Assembly: GCA_031266215.1 (NCBI GenBank)
Contig: JAISBL010000098.1
Span: 1 to 34,015, forward strand
DNA from: Tannerellaceae bacterium
GTDB lineage: Bacteria > Bacteroidota > Bacteroidia > Bacteroidales > Tannerellaceae
Direction of reading: 5' to 3'
Length of the DNA stretch: 34,015 nt
Both the position numbers and the translations under genes were made by a program. Below the pieces are notes generated by a model, which worked only from the letters and a program-made list of their open reading frames with translations, did not search any database and was not told where the DNA came from. Positions 18,849-28,826 of this stretch are shown here, piece by piece (the stretch's first letter is position 1; the number at the start of each line of letters is the position of its first letter).

Positions 18849-19547
18849 ATGAAAAAGTCTATTATTTTACTCGCCGTGTTCTTTGGGAGCATGGCAACCG
18901 TGTTTGCACAGGACATTATCACGCTGAAAAGCGGCGATGAGGTCAAAGCGAAAGTGCAGGAAGTCGGCCTCACCGACGTGAAGTATAAAAAGTATGACAA
19001 CCTCGAAGGGCCGGTCTATACGCTCCTGAAAACGGATATCTTTATGATTAAGTATGAGAACGGGGAGAAGGATGTGTTTAAGGATGAGGAGGCTGTAGTC
19101 TCTCCTGTTTCTCCCGAAGATCCGCGGAAGACACTGGAGTTTGAATCGGAGTTCATGGACGAGGGGTTTAAAAATGCTTATGGCGTGAAGCTGTCGGAAA
19201 AGGAGATTCGCGCCATACTGGCAAACATGCCTGATGCGCTGAAGGAATATGATTCGGGAAAAAGCCTGCGTCAGGCGGGTTCGGTATTCAGTTGGATAGG
19301 AGGATTCTGCATTGGATCATCATTAGGTCTTTTACTAAATCCGAATGTAGAGAGTCCTGTGCCCGCAATTTGTTTCCTCGGCGGCTCACTGGCCAGTTTC
19401 ACCGCTTCATACATCTTCTACTCGCGAGGCAACGCCAAATGGAAGTCGGCCTACAATACTTACCAGAGCAGGAAGAACAAGGCTACTTCCTCGTTGGATT
19501 TCGGTCTCACCAGTTCAGGAGGTATAGGTTTTGTATTAACCTTTTAA
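18849..19547 (+). CDS. Secreted hypothetical protein, conserved Bacteroidales type
   Basis: Signal peptide MKKSIILLAVFFGSMATVFAQ; DIITLKSGDEVKAKVQEVGLTDVKYKKYDNLEGPVYTLLKTDIFMIKYENGEKDVF motif; two hydrophobic segments near the C-terminus. Confidence 0.85.
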   Translation: MKKSIILLAVFFGSMATVFAQDIITLKSGDEVKAKVQEVGLTDVKYKKYDNLEGPVYTLLKTDIFMIKYENGEKDVFKDEEAVVSPVSPEDPRKTLEFESEFMDEGFKNAYGVKLSEKEIRAILANMPDALKEYDSGKSLRQAGSVFSWIGGFCIGSSLGLLLNPNVESPVPAICFLGGSLASFTASYIFYSRGNAKWKSAYNTYQSRKNKATSSLDFGLTSSGGIGFVLTF

Positions 19548-19953
19548 CTCGGCGGCTTACCCGACGAGTATTATTATTTTGATGATTTTGAAGCCATCCT
19601 GTCTTTCAGTTTAGTCGATTGAGGCGCGAAGTGTCCGCTTTTAACTTTGATCGGGATTAGTTGGCAGTCGAAAAATGACATGGCTTGTGTGGTGCAAAAC
19701 AGTTCGGGGCTTCGCCGCTCCGGCCTGTTATTCATCCTTCTGTCCCGACATCGGGCTGCCGGGAGGTCGTCTGTTCCGAATCCCGCAACCTGTCGTCTCG
19801 TAATTTTATAATTTACGCAGGCTGGTTCACTCTGTCTTTTTATATAGTATAACAAATAAATAATCCGAATCTTGCCTGACAATCCCTTCTATTTACACAA
19901 TTTATTGGACAGTGTCATTTTTTTCGGCGACTGTATCCCGACAAACAACCGCA

Positions 19954-19984
19954 TTTGTAAAGTCGTTATTTTTAGCTATGTTTG
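19954..19984 (+). promoter_or_regulatory. Bacteroidota sigma-ABfr-type promoter for the DPP-IV gene
   Basis: TTTG (19954-19957), 19-nt spacer, TATGTTTG (19977-19984), 31 nt upstream of the ATG. Confidence 0.7.
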
Positions 19985-20015
19985 CGCCTCGTAAAAACAT
20001 AGCTCTTAAAAAATT

Positions 20016-22193
20016 ATGAAACGACTGGTCTTTGGTTTCTGGCTCTCGGCGCTCATGGCGGGGAGCCTGCCGGCGCAGGTAAATAACAGGCAGGTTAGCC
20101 TTAAAGAAATAACTGACGGAACATTCCGGCAGGAGACGGGTGTGGGCGAGATGCGCTCGCTGCCCGACGGCGAACACTACACGGCGATGAACCGTGAGCG
20201 GAGCATGATTATCAGGTATGCCTTCAGGACGGGCAGCCCCGTAGATACGCTGTTCAACACCGCTACGGCGCGCGAATGTCCGTTTGACCGCTTCGACGGA
20301 TATACAATCAGCAGCACAGGACATCACATAATCGTGTGGCGTGAGACGGAAGCTATCTACCGCCGTTCGTTCAGGGCGACGGTGTATGACTACGACGTGA
20401 GGCGCCGGTATGTGAAACCGCTGTCGGACCGCCCCGGGAAGCTGATGATACCGACCTTCTCGCCCGACGGGCGCATGTGCGCTTTCGTACGCGACGGGAA
20501 TATATGGATAAAGAAGTTTGACTTCGACACCGAAGTCGAGGTCACCAGAGACGCCGAACCAAACAGGATACGTAACGGGATAACCGACTGGGTGTACGAA
20601 GAAGAGTTCGCCGTAACCAGCCTTATGGCCTGGTCGGCCGACAGCGAGATGCTGGCGTACGTACGCTTTGACGAGACCGACGTGCCGGAGTTCTCAATGC
20701 AGGTCTACGGCGAAGGGACCTATCCGGGATACTACCGCTTCAAATACCCCAAAGCCGGGGAGCCGAACTCCAGGGTGACACTGCACTCTTACAACGTCGC
20801 CACCCGCGAGGTAAAAGAGCTGAAAGCGCCCATAGACAACGAAAGCTATATTCCACGCATAGTGTTCACAACCAGTCCGGACCAGTTGGCGGTTATGACC
20901 CTCAACCGCCATCAGAGAATATTCAACATGTACTACGCCAATCCCAAAAGCGGCGTCTTCCGCCTCATACTGCGCGAAGAGAACGAACGATACGTAAACT
21001 CCAACTGGCTCGAATCCATAAACTTCCACAAGAACGGCTTTACCTACGTGAGCGAGAAGGACGGGTACGCCCACGTCTACCTCCATACGCCCACAGGGGT
21101 CATGCAACGGCAGGTGACGCAGGGAGCGTGGGATGTGACCAGGCTATGCGGCTACGACGAGGCCACACAGACCGTTTACTTTGAATCGGCGGAGGAAAGC
21201 CCACTGCGCCGCTCGGTCTATAAGACAGACGCCAGGGGAGTGAAGACCAGACTGTCGGCGGCCGATGGTACAAACCACGCTTACTTCAGCGACAACTATG
21301 CATACTACGTCAACCACTATTCCAACATATCCACTCCCGTAAGCATAACGGTGAACGAGACCAGGAGCGGTAAAGTCCTGCGCGTATTGCAGGATAACGC
21401 TCCGCTGAAAAAACGCCTCGCAGGCTACGACCTGTACGGGGGGAAAGAGTTCATCAAAATACATACTGCGTCGGGCGTCGAACTTAATGCGTGGATGCTC
21501 AAACCGGCCGCATTCAGCGAAAGCAGGGAATATCCCGTCCTGATGGTGCAATACAGCGGCCCCGGCTCGCAGGAGGTGACAGACAGTTACAGCTTCGGCT
21601 GGGAGTATTACCTGGCCTCAAAGGGATACGTGGTGGTGAGCGTAGACGGCAGGGGCACGGGAGCCAGGGGCGAAGAATTCAGGAAATGCACCTACATGCG
21701 AATGGGCGAGACGGAGTCGAAAGACCAGGCCGAAGCCGCCCTGGAACTGGGTAAGCTCCCATACGTGGACAAAAACCGCATCGGCATCTGGGGATGGAGC
21801 TTCGGCGGATATAACACCCTTATGGCCATGAGCCGCGGCAACGGTGTGTTTAAAGCCGGAATAGCCGTGGCGCCCCCGACCGACTGGAGGCATTATGATA
21901 CGGTCTATACCGAACGGTTCATGCGCACACCGAAAGAAAACCCCGGCGGATATGACGCCACATCGCCCGTCAGACTGGCCGGGAACCTTCAGGGCAAACT
22001 TCTGCTTGTGCACGGCACGGGCGACGATAACGTGCACTTCCACCAGACGATGGAATACGCCGAAGCCCTGGTCCAGGCCGGCAAACAGTTTGAGATGCAG
22101 ATATACAAAGACCGTAATCACAGTATATCGGGCGGCAATACCCGCTACCATCTCTACACACGCATGTCGGAGTTTTTATTCAACAATCTGTAA
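20016..22193 (+). CDS. Dipeptidyl-peptidase IV (S9B serine peptidase)
   Basis: Signal peptide; NGITDWVYEEEFAVTSLMAWSADSEMLAYVRFDETDVPEF; catalytic GIWGWSFGGYNTLMAMS; HGTGDDNVHFHQTMEYAEAL; DRNHSISGGNTRYHLYTRM. Confidence 0.95.
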   Translation: MKRLVFGFWLSALMAGSLPAQVNNRQVSLKEITDGTFRQETGVGEMRSLPDGEHYTAMNRERSMIIRYAFRTGSPVDTLFNTATARECPFDRFDGYTISSTGHHIIVWRETEAIYRRSFRATVYDYDVRRRYVKPLSDRPGKLMIPTFSPDGRMCAFVRDGNIWIKKFDFDTEVEVTRDAEPNRIRNGITDWVYEEEFAVTSLMAWSADSEMLAYVRFDETDVPEFSMQVYGEGTYPGYYRFKYPKAGEPNSRVTLHSYNVATREVKELKAPIDNESYIPRIVFTTSPDQLAVMTLNRHQRIFNMYYANPKSGVFRLILREENERYVNSNWLESINFHKNGFTYVSEKDGYAHVYLHTPTGVMQRQVTQGAWDVTRLCGYDEATQTVYFESAEESPLRRSVYKTDARGVKTRLSAADGTNHAYFSDNYAYYVNHYSNISTPVSITVNETRSGKVLRVLQDNAPLKKRLAGYDLYGGKEFIKIHTASGVELNAWMLKPAAFSESREYPVLMVQYSGPGSQEVTDSYSFGWEYYLASKGYVVVSVDGRGTGARGEEFRKCTYMRMGETESKDQAEAALELGKLPYVDKNRIGIWGWSFGGYNTLMAMSRGNGVFKAGIAVAPPTDWRHYDTVYTERFMRTPKENPGGYDATSPVRLAGNLQGKLLLVHGTGDDNVHFHQTMEYAEALVQAGKQFEMQIYKDRNHSISGGNTRYHLYTRMSEFLFNNL

Positions 22194-23033
22194 ATGCATA
22201 ACAGGAAACCGGACTGGCTGAAGGTCAGACTGGGGGGGACCGAAGGTTTTGCGCGGACAAAGGACATCGTCCGTTCGCACGGCCTGCATACAATATGCAG
22301 CAGCGGCAGATGCCCCAATATGGCAGAATGCTGGAACCGCGGGACGGCTACCTTTATGATATGCGGCGACATTTGCACGCGCTCATGCAGGTTCTGCAAC
22401 ACGCAGACCGGCCGCCCGTCGCCCCTGAACCCCGACGAGCCTGCGCAGGTGGCGGAGAGCATCCGCCTTATGGGGCTCAGGCATGCCGTCATTACGTCGG
22501 TAGACCGCGACGACCTGCCGGATATGGGCGCCGGCCACTGGGCTGAGACCATCATGGCGGTCAGGCGTGTAAACCCCCGGACGACCATCGAAGCGCTTAT
22601 CCCCGACTTTCAGGGTAAAACCTGCCTGGCAGACATCGTGATCGGGGCGGCGCCCGAAATAATCTCACACAACATGGAGACCGTCAGGAGGCTTACGCCG
22701 CACATCCGCAGCAGGGCCAGGTATGACGTAAGTCTGGCATTGCTGCGGCATATAGCCGGACGGCAGGTAACGGCCAAAACCGGCATTATGCTGGGACTGG
22801 GAGAGACGGAGGAGGAGGTGAGCGAACTTATGGATGACGCTCTGTCGGCCGGCGTATCCATTCTCACCATCGGGCAATACCTGCAACCCTCGGCTGCTAA
22901 CATCCCGGTATCGGCCTACATCACGCCGTCGCAGTTCGAAGCGTACAAAACCACCGGACTGAAGAAGGGATTCAGGTTCGTCGAGAGCGGCCCGCTGGTT
23001 CGCTCGTCTTATTATGCGGAAAAACATATCTGA
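22194..23033 (+). CDS. lipA: Lipoyl synthase
   Basis: CSSGRCPNMAECWNRGTATFMICGDICTRSCRFCNTQTGRP (two FeS motifs), VDRDDLPDMGAGHWAETI, GLGETEEEV, IGQYLQPS. ATG directly follows the DPP-IV stop. Confidence 0.97.
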   Translation: MHNRKPDWLKVRLGGTEGFARTKDIVRSHGLHTICSSGRCPNMAECWNRGTATFMICGDICTRSCRFCNTQTGRPSPLNPDEPAQVAESIRLMGLRHAVITSVDRDDLPDMGAGHWAETIMAVRRVNPRTTIEALIPDFQGKTCLADIVIGAAPEIISHNMETVRRLTPHIRSRARYDVSLALLRHIAGRQVTAKTGIMLGLGETEEEVSELMDDALSAGVSILTIGQYLQPSAANIPVSAYITPSQFEAYKTTGLKKGFRFVESGPLVRSSYYAEKHI

Positions 23034-23085
23034 CCGCGGGAACTTTCCCGCCCCGGCGATTGTTATTTTAATATAATACACCCGA

Positions 23086-24195
23086 ATGCATACCAGAACA
23101 GAAAAGATATTGAATAACCAGGCAATAGGTATCACCCCCCTGTTGCTTTCCATGATTATTGATATCTACGTTTCACATATCACCGCCTTCGTCGTCGGCC
23201 TCCTGCTTTCGCTCGCGCTCCTGGGAGTGTTCCATCTCTTTGTCAGGAAAGACATCTATCAGTTCCTGCTCCTTCCCACGATCGCGACCTACGCCTGTTA
23301 CTCTGTCTTCCTTTTCTTTGACACCGGGACATATCTGGAGATATACTCCCCGATTATAGTCGAGGTTTTGCTGGTATCGATACTTGGCTTTACGGGGTTT
23401 TTCAGACGCAGCATGCTGTGGCGCGTCAGGAACCTGCACCTGCGCCACCAGGTATCCTTCAGGGCTACGCTCACGGAAGCCTTCTTTGTGGCCGAGATAC
23501 TTCAGACCCTGTACACGTTTTACCTCTTTATAGTACTTATCTATACCCATCTGCCCAAAACCTCGACGTACGACGACGACGGCTTCGGGCGCCTCTTCTA
23601 TCATTACACCGGGGCGGCAATCGGGGTGCTGGTCATTGTTTACGAGCATATACGGCTGTTTGTCATGAGCAGGAAGCTGAAAAACGAAGTATGGCTACCT
23701 GTGCTCAACGACAAGGGCCGCGTAGTGGGCCGTATGGCATACTCGGCAGGGAAAAACTCGCGTATAAGGCACTACCACCCCATAGTTCGCGTAGCGATAG
23801 TATATAAAGGTATGCTGTACATGACCCAAAGGGCAAAAGACAGCATAGTGTCGCCCGAATTACTGGATCATCCGTTCTCCCGGCACGTATTATTCCACCA
23901 CAGCCGCGAGAACACGGTGCACGACATCATCGGCAAGCTGCGCGAAGACGCCTCGGCCAGGCCCCGCTTTATGATACATTATACGTTTGAGAACAATAAG
24001 GTCAAACAACTGGTCTCGCTCTATGCCATCTCCCTGCACACCGAGGAGCAGTTGCGCCTGCTCACGGGAGGCAAGCCCTGGACGGCCGGCCAGATAGAAG
24101 CAAACCTGAAAGCAAACATATTCAGCGAATACTTCTGCAAGGAATTCCCCTATCTGCAAAACACTATCCTGCTGGCCGAGAGGGTACGCTCATAA
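23086..24195 (+). CDS. Multi-pass membrane protein with a C-terminal soluble, possibly NUDIX-like domain
   Basis: Several N-terminal hydrophobic helices; C-terminal VWLPVLNDKGRVVGRMAYSAGKNSRIRHYHPIVRVAIVYKGMLYMTQRAKDS resembles the start of a NUDIX domain, but no clear NUDIX box is seen. Confidence 0.75.
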   Translation: MHTRTEKILNNQAIGITPLLLSMIIDIYVSHITAFVVGLLLSLALLGVFHLFVRKDIYQFLLLPTIATYACYSVFLFFDTGTYLEIYSPIIVEVLLVSILGFTGFFRRSMLWRVRNLHLRHQVSFRATLTEAFFVAEILQTLYTFYLFIVLIYTHLPKTSTYDDDGFGRLFYHYTGAAIGVLVIVYEHIRLFVMSRKLKNEVWLPVLNDKGRVVGRMAYSAGKNSRIRHYHPIVRVAIVYKGMLYMTQRAKDSIVSPELLDHPFSRHVLFHHSRENTVHDIIGKLREDASARPRFMIHYTFENNKVKQLVSLYAISLHTEEQLRLLTGGKPWTAGQIEANLKANIFSEYFCKEFPYLQNTILLAERVRS

Positions 24196-24360
24196 TCCGG
24201 CGCACAGGAACCGGGCCGCCCGCCCCCCGCATGGGGCGACGGCTCCGCCCTGAGCCTGAAAGCCTCAAAAGTCTTTCAGCACACAGGATACCGTACACTA
24301 AGGCTCCGGCGGAATTTTGATTACATTTGCAGGGTATTAAACATCTCTTAACCTCCCGTA

Positions 24361-25476
24361 ATGAAGTACTACCTTATAGCAGGCGAAGCCTCCGGCGACC
24401 TGCACGCCTCTGACCTTATGGCGGAGCTGAAGAAGGAAGACCCTTCGGCCGACTTCCGCTATCTGGGCGGCGACCTGATGCAGGCCGTCGGCGGGCGCCT
24501 GGTGGGCCATTACCGCCGGATGGCCTTTATGGGCGTCGGTCCGGTATTGCTTCACCTGCCTGAGATACTGCGTAACATGAGGATGTGCCGCGAGGATATA
24601 CGCCGGTATCGCCCCGACGTGGTCATACTGGTAGACTATCCGGGCTTTAACCTCAAAATAGCCAGGTTCGTGAAGACTGAGCTGAATATCCCCGTCTGCT
24701 ACTATATCTCCCCGAAGATATGGGCGTGGAAGCGCTACCGCATCAGAGACATACGCCGGTACGTAGACCGTATGCTCTGCATCCTGCCCTTTGAAGAAGA
24801 CTTCTACCGTAGCCTTGGCTACCCGGTGGATTACGTGGGTAATCCCTCGGTTGACTCGGTCGCCCGCTACCGGCATGAGGCCGGCGCCCCGGCTTCCGCC
24901 CCCGGCGCTCCTGTTATCGCCCTGCTTGCCGGCAGCCGCCGTCAGGAGATAAAAGACAACCTCCCGGCGATGCTTGAAGCCGCTTCAGCATATGGCCGTG
25001 ATTACCGGCTTGTAGTGGCCGGCGCTCCGGGGATCGAGAGGTCTTATTATGATCTGTTTACCGGTGGGCGGCCCGATGTAACGGTAGTATCGGGCGAAAC
25101 CTACGCTTTGCTCTGTCAAAGCCGCGCAGCCCTGGTCACATCGGGTACGGCTACACTGGAGGCGGCTCTTTTCCGCGTTCCGCAGGTGGTGTGTTACCGC
25201 ACGCCGCTGGCATGGCTGACGGGCTTCATCTTCCGCCGATTCTTCCATACGCCGTACATATCGCTCGTCAACCTGATTGCAGGCAGGGAGATAGTGCGGG
25301 AGTTGTTTGCCGACCGCTTCTCGGTGGATGCCATCGGCAGCGAACTGGGGCGGATACTGGGCGACAGCGACTACCGTAACCGCATGTTGGGCGGATACGA
25401 CGAGGTTGCCGGCCTTCTGGGTGAACCGGGGGCCGCCCGGCGCGCAGCGCGGTTACTGACCGGATGGCTGGCGTAA
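24361..25476 (+). CDS. lpxB: Lipid-A-disaccharide synthase
   Basis: MKYYLIAGEASGDLHASDLMAELK, VVILVDYPGFNLKIARF, YYISPKIWAWKRYRIRDI, DYVGNPSVDSV, LLAGSRRQEIKDNLP, VTSGTATLEAALFRVPQVVCYRT. Confidence 0.97.
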   Translation: MKYYLIAGEASGDLHASDLMAELKKEDPSADFRYLGGDLMQAVGGRLVGHYRRMAFMGVGPVLLHLPEILRNMRMCREDIRRYRPDVVILVDYPGFNLKIARFVKTELNIPVCYYISPKIWAWKRYRIRDIRRYVDRMLCILPFEEDFYRSLGYPVDYVGNPSVDSVARYRHEAGAPASAPGAPVIALLAGSRRQEIKDNLPAMLEAASAYGRDYRLVVAGAPGIERSYYDLFTGGRPDVTVVSGETYALLCQSRAALVTSGTATLEAALFRVPQVVCYRTPLAWLTGFIFRRFFHTPYISLVNLIAGREIVRELFADRFSVDAIGSELGRILGDSDYRNRMLGGYDEVAGLLGEPGAARRAARLLTGWLA

Positions 25477-25480
25477 TGCC

Positions 25481-25618
25481 GGGAAGGGCGGCTTCCCAGT
25501 GTTGGTAATGGTGGCTTCCCAGTGGTGGTAAGAGTGGCTTACCAGTGTTGGTAAGAGCGGCTTCCCAGTGTTGGTAAGAGTGGCTTCCCAGTGTTGGTAA
25601 GAGTGGCTTACCAGTGCG
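25481..25618 (+). repeat. Tandem array of six 23-bp palindromic units (GGTAAGAGTGGCTTACCAGTGTT)
   Basis: Units read in register at 25481, 25504, 25527, 25550, 25573 and 25596, each exactly 23 bp. Confidence 0.95.
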
Positions 25619-25708
25619 GCGGGGAGATTATGTGAAACGCGCCCGTGGCGCGCCTTCTGTTAATTACTTATATTACATACTAATACTAATCTTTAAAAAG
25701 AAACGAAA

Positions 25709-27328
25709 ATGAAGACAATCAGATGGACAATCGCCTTATCCCTCCTGCTGGGAGGAGCGGTAGAAATGGCCAGAGCGCAGGAAGCCGTCACCGATGAGGC
25801 CCTGTTCCGCGATGCGATACAGACGCTTGCTTCCGATGAGTTCGGCGGCCGCAAACCGCTTTCAGTGCACGAAAAGCTGACGGTGGACTACATCGCCGAC
25901 AGGTTCAAATCGCTCGGACTGTCGCCCGGCAACGACGGCAGCTACTTCCAGCCTGTACCGCTGCTGACCGTCGGTACGCAGATCAGGAAAAACGAGATCG
26001 CCGTAAGCGGGCGCAAAGGCTCCGCAACGCTCAAACCGCTTTCGGACTTTATCCTATGGTCGCACCGGACCGACAGGAACATCCGCCTCGCAAAGGCCGA
26101 ATACGTCTTTGTCGGCTTTGGCATCAACGCCCCGGAGTACGGCTGGAACGATTACGAAGGGATTGACATGAAGGGCAAAATAGCCGTCATCCTCGTCAAC
26201 GACCCCGGATACTACGACGACAACCTCTTCCGCGGAAAGAACATGACTTATTACGGACGGTGGACGTATAAGTTCGAAGAAGCCAACCGCCAGGGTGCGG
26301 CCGGGGCCTTCGTCATCCACGACACCGGGCCGGCTTCCTACGACTGGACGGTGGTGCAGAACTCCTGGGCCGGCAAGAACCTCGGCCTGTACTCCGACAG
26401 GGAAGTCCTGGCTTTCAAGGGATGGCTGAGCAACGACGCCACAAAGCTGTTGTTTGATAAGGCCGGCTCGTCGTACGACCAGTCTTTCGCCGCCGCGCAG
26501 AAGAAGGGCTTCAAAAGCTTTACGCTCGCGCTCAGAAGCACTATCGAACTGACTAACGACGCCCGGATAGAGAACTCCTCCAACGTGGCGGGCCTTATCC
26601 CCGGCACCGACCTCAAAGATGAGTATATCATCTACTCGGCCCACTGGGATCACTTCGGCATCGGTATAACCATCGACGGCGACAGCATCTACAACGGTGC
26701 AAGCGACAACGCGTCGGGAGTGGCCGGACTGATGGTTATCGCCAACCGCTTCAACCAACTGCCGCAACGCCCGCGCAGGTCTATCCTCTTCCTCGCCCTG
26801 ACGGGAGAAGAATCGGGCCTCCTTGGCGCTGAGTATTACGCCACGCATCCGATATTCCCGGTCGCCAAAACGGTGATAAACCTCAATATGGACAGCTACG
26901 CTCCCCGCCACCGCACCCGCGACATCGTCCTGGGAGGCGCCGGCGAGTCTGACACCGACAATTACGTGATAGAAGCCGCGGCCACACAGGGACGCTCCGT
27001 CAGGGTGCCGGCCAGCCAGACAAGCGGAGGTTACTTCCGCGCCGACCACTTCAGCTTTGCAAAGGCGGGCATACCTGTCGTAGTGGCAAGCGGAGGCAAC
27101 GACTATCTTGACCCCGCAGGCGTGGAGGAACAAAACGTGACCCTCGGTCAGCGGAGCAACTACCACAAGCCCTCCGATGAGTACCACTCATGGTGGAACG
27201 TGGGCGGCTCGCTCGACGACATCTACCTGCTCTACGGTATCGGCCTGCGGCTGTCTAACGACGGATACTTCCCCAAATGGAACGAAGGCGTCCCCTTTAA
27301 GAAGGTGCGTGAAGAAAGTCTTAAATGA
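25709..27328 (+). CDS. Secreted M28-family metallopeptidase with PA domain
   Basis: Signal peptide; YIIYSAHWDHFGIG, NGASDNASGVAGLMVIANRF, LALTGEESGLLGAEYYATHP, VINLNMDS, SGGYFRADHFSFAKAGIP. Confidence 0.93.
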   Translation: MKTIRWTIALSLLLGGAVEMARAQEAVTDEALFRDAIQTLASDEFGGRKPLSVHEKLTVDYIADRFKSLGLSPGNDGSYFQPVPLLTVGTQIRKNEIAVSGRKGSATLKPLSDFILWSHRTDRNIRLAKAEYVFVGFGINAPEYGWNDYEGIDMKGKIAVILVNDPGYYDDNLFRGKNMTYYGRWTYKFEEANRQGAAGAFVIHDTGPASYDWTVVQNSWAGKNLGLYSDREVLAFKGWLSNDATKLLFDKAGSSYDQSFAAAQKKGFKSFTLALRSTIELTNDARIENSSNVAGLIPGTDLKDEYIIYSAHWDHFGIGITIDGDSIYNGASDNASGVAGLMVIANRFNQLPQRPRRSILFLALTGEESGLLGAEYYATHPIFPVAKTVINLNMDSYAPRHRTRDIVLGGAGESDTDNYVIEAAATQGRSVRVPASQTSGGYFRADHFSFAKAGIPVVVASGGNDYLDPAGVEEQNVTLGQRSNYHKPSDEYHSWWNVGGSLDDIYLLYGIGLRLSNDGYFPKWNEGVPFKKVREESLK

Positions 27329-27338
27329 TACCTGCGAA

Positions 27339-28556
27339 ATGAAACAACCACATTCTTTATTCGCTCTCCCGGTCGTTTGCCTGCTGGTGTTGACGGCAGC
27401 CTGCGGCCGGGCCCATGAAAAGCCCATAGGCGAGGTAGTAGACCAGGCCCTGGCCTCGGCCGCAGAGCAGTCGCTCAGGATGGCCGCAAAGTACGAGTCC
27501 GACTCCCTGGCCCTGCCACGCTCATATGCCGACGGACAAGACGTGTCGTCTGACTCGCGCTGGTGGTGCAGCGGCTTTTTCCCCGGCCTGCTGTGGTATC
27601 TGTACGAGAACGACCCGCGGCCCGAACTCCTTGCCTATGCCCGCCAGTACACCGCACGGGTGGAACGCGAGAAGTATAACACCCACACCCACGACCTGGG
27701 CTTTATGCTCTATTGCAGCTTCGGCAACGCTCTCAGGCTGACGGCCGACACTGCCTGCCGCGAAGTCCTGCTCACAGGCGCCCGCTCGCTATCCTCGCGT
27801 TACAACCCTTCCATAGGTCTGATACGCTCGTGGGACCATACCAACGGGGGACAGTGGCAGTACCCCGTCATAATAGACAATATGATGAATCTGGAGCTTC
27901 TCTTTTGGGCCGCGCGTGAATCGGGCGACGCCTCCTTCCGCGACATTGCCGTAAGCCATGCCGACCATACGATGGAGCATCACTTCCGCCCCGACTTCAG
28001 CACCGTCCATGTAGTCTCATATGACACGGTAACCGCCATGCCGCACGCCCGGCAGACGCATCAGGGCTTTGCCGACGGATCGGCATGGGCGCGCGGGCAG
28101 GCTTGGGGGCTGTACGGCTATACCGTGGCTTACCGCGAGACTGGCGACAGACGTTATCTGGAACAGGCGGTGCAGATTGCCCGTTTCCTCCTCTCTCACC
28201 CCAACATGCCCGGCGATTATATTCCGTACTGGGACTTCAATGCGCCCGGTATTCCCGGCGAGCTTCGCGATGCTTCGGCGGGCGCCATCATCTGCTCCGC
28301 CCTCATAGAGCTAAGCGGATATGTCGACGATGTCCTCTCTGCGCAGTATCTCAGGGTTGCCGAAAAGCAACTGCGCACCCTTGCTTCTCCACAGTATACG
28401 GCGGAGCCGGGCGCGAACGGCGACTTTATCCTTATGCACAGCGTAGGCCACCTGCCGGGAGGTTCAGAGGTAGACGTACCACTCACGTACGCCGACTACT
28501 ACTATGTAGAGGCCCTGACCAGAGCGTCGCGCATACCTTCTCTCGGCGGGAAATAA
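27339..28556 (+). CDS. Glycoside hydrolase family 88 lipoprotein (unsaturated glucuronyl hydrolase-like)
   Basis: Lipobox VLTAACG; SRWWCSGFFPGLLWYLYE, THTHDLGFMLYCSFGNA, IDNMMNLELLFWA, HQGFADGSAWARGQAWGLYGYTVAYRET, YADYYYVEAL. Start at 27339, not 27177. Confidence 0.92.
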   Translation: MKQPHSLFALPVVCLLVLTAACGRAHEKPIGEVVDQALASAAEQSLRMAAKYESDSLALPRSYADGQDVSSDSRWWCSGFFPGLLWYLYENDPRPELLAYARQYTARVEREKYNTHTHDLGFMLYCSFGNALRLTADTACREVLLTGARSLSSRYNPSIGLIRSWDHTNGGQWQYPVIIDNMMNLELLFWAARESGDASFRDIAVSHADHTMEHHFRPDFSTVHVVSYDTVTAMPHARQTHQGFADGSAWARGQAWGLYGYTVAYRETGDRRYLEQAVQIARFLLSHPNMPGDYIPYWDFNAPGIPGELRDASAGAIICSALIELSGYVDDVLSAQYLRVAEKQLRTLASPQYTAEPGANGDFILMHSVGHLPGGSEVDVPLTYADYYYVEALTRASRIPSLGGK

Positions 28557-28826
28557 CGTGCTACGGGATGGATATGACCACCCGCATGGATGCCCCCGGT
28601 TAACAGGGTCAGGAGTTGCAGGTCTTAAGGAACGGGCCTGCAACTCTCTGCGGCCCGAATTACGGCTTGAGGCCGCACACGCCGACTGCGCCGGATTATG
28701 CGCATAATCTGCATTAATTATGCCCGACGCGCCTGCATACTATACATATTGCTACATAAGCGGCCGGCATAACGTTAATTTATTACTTTTGCCGACTGAT
28801 TCGTAACTTAAAATATAAAACATATC

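Noticed and set aside
25481-25618. CRISPR array
   Set aside because: 23-bp units are contiguous with no unique spacers; better described as a palindromic tandem repeat.
26054-27187. 377-aa minus-strand ORF opposite the M28 peptidase
   Set aside because: Shadow ORF; the plus-strand frame carries full M28 catalytic motifs.
27177-27338. N-terminal extension of the GH88 ORF
   Set aside because: Overlaps the M28 coding region in another frame; the lipoprotein signal peptide starts at 27339.
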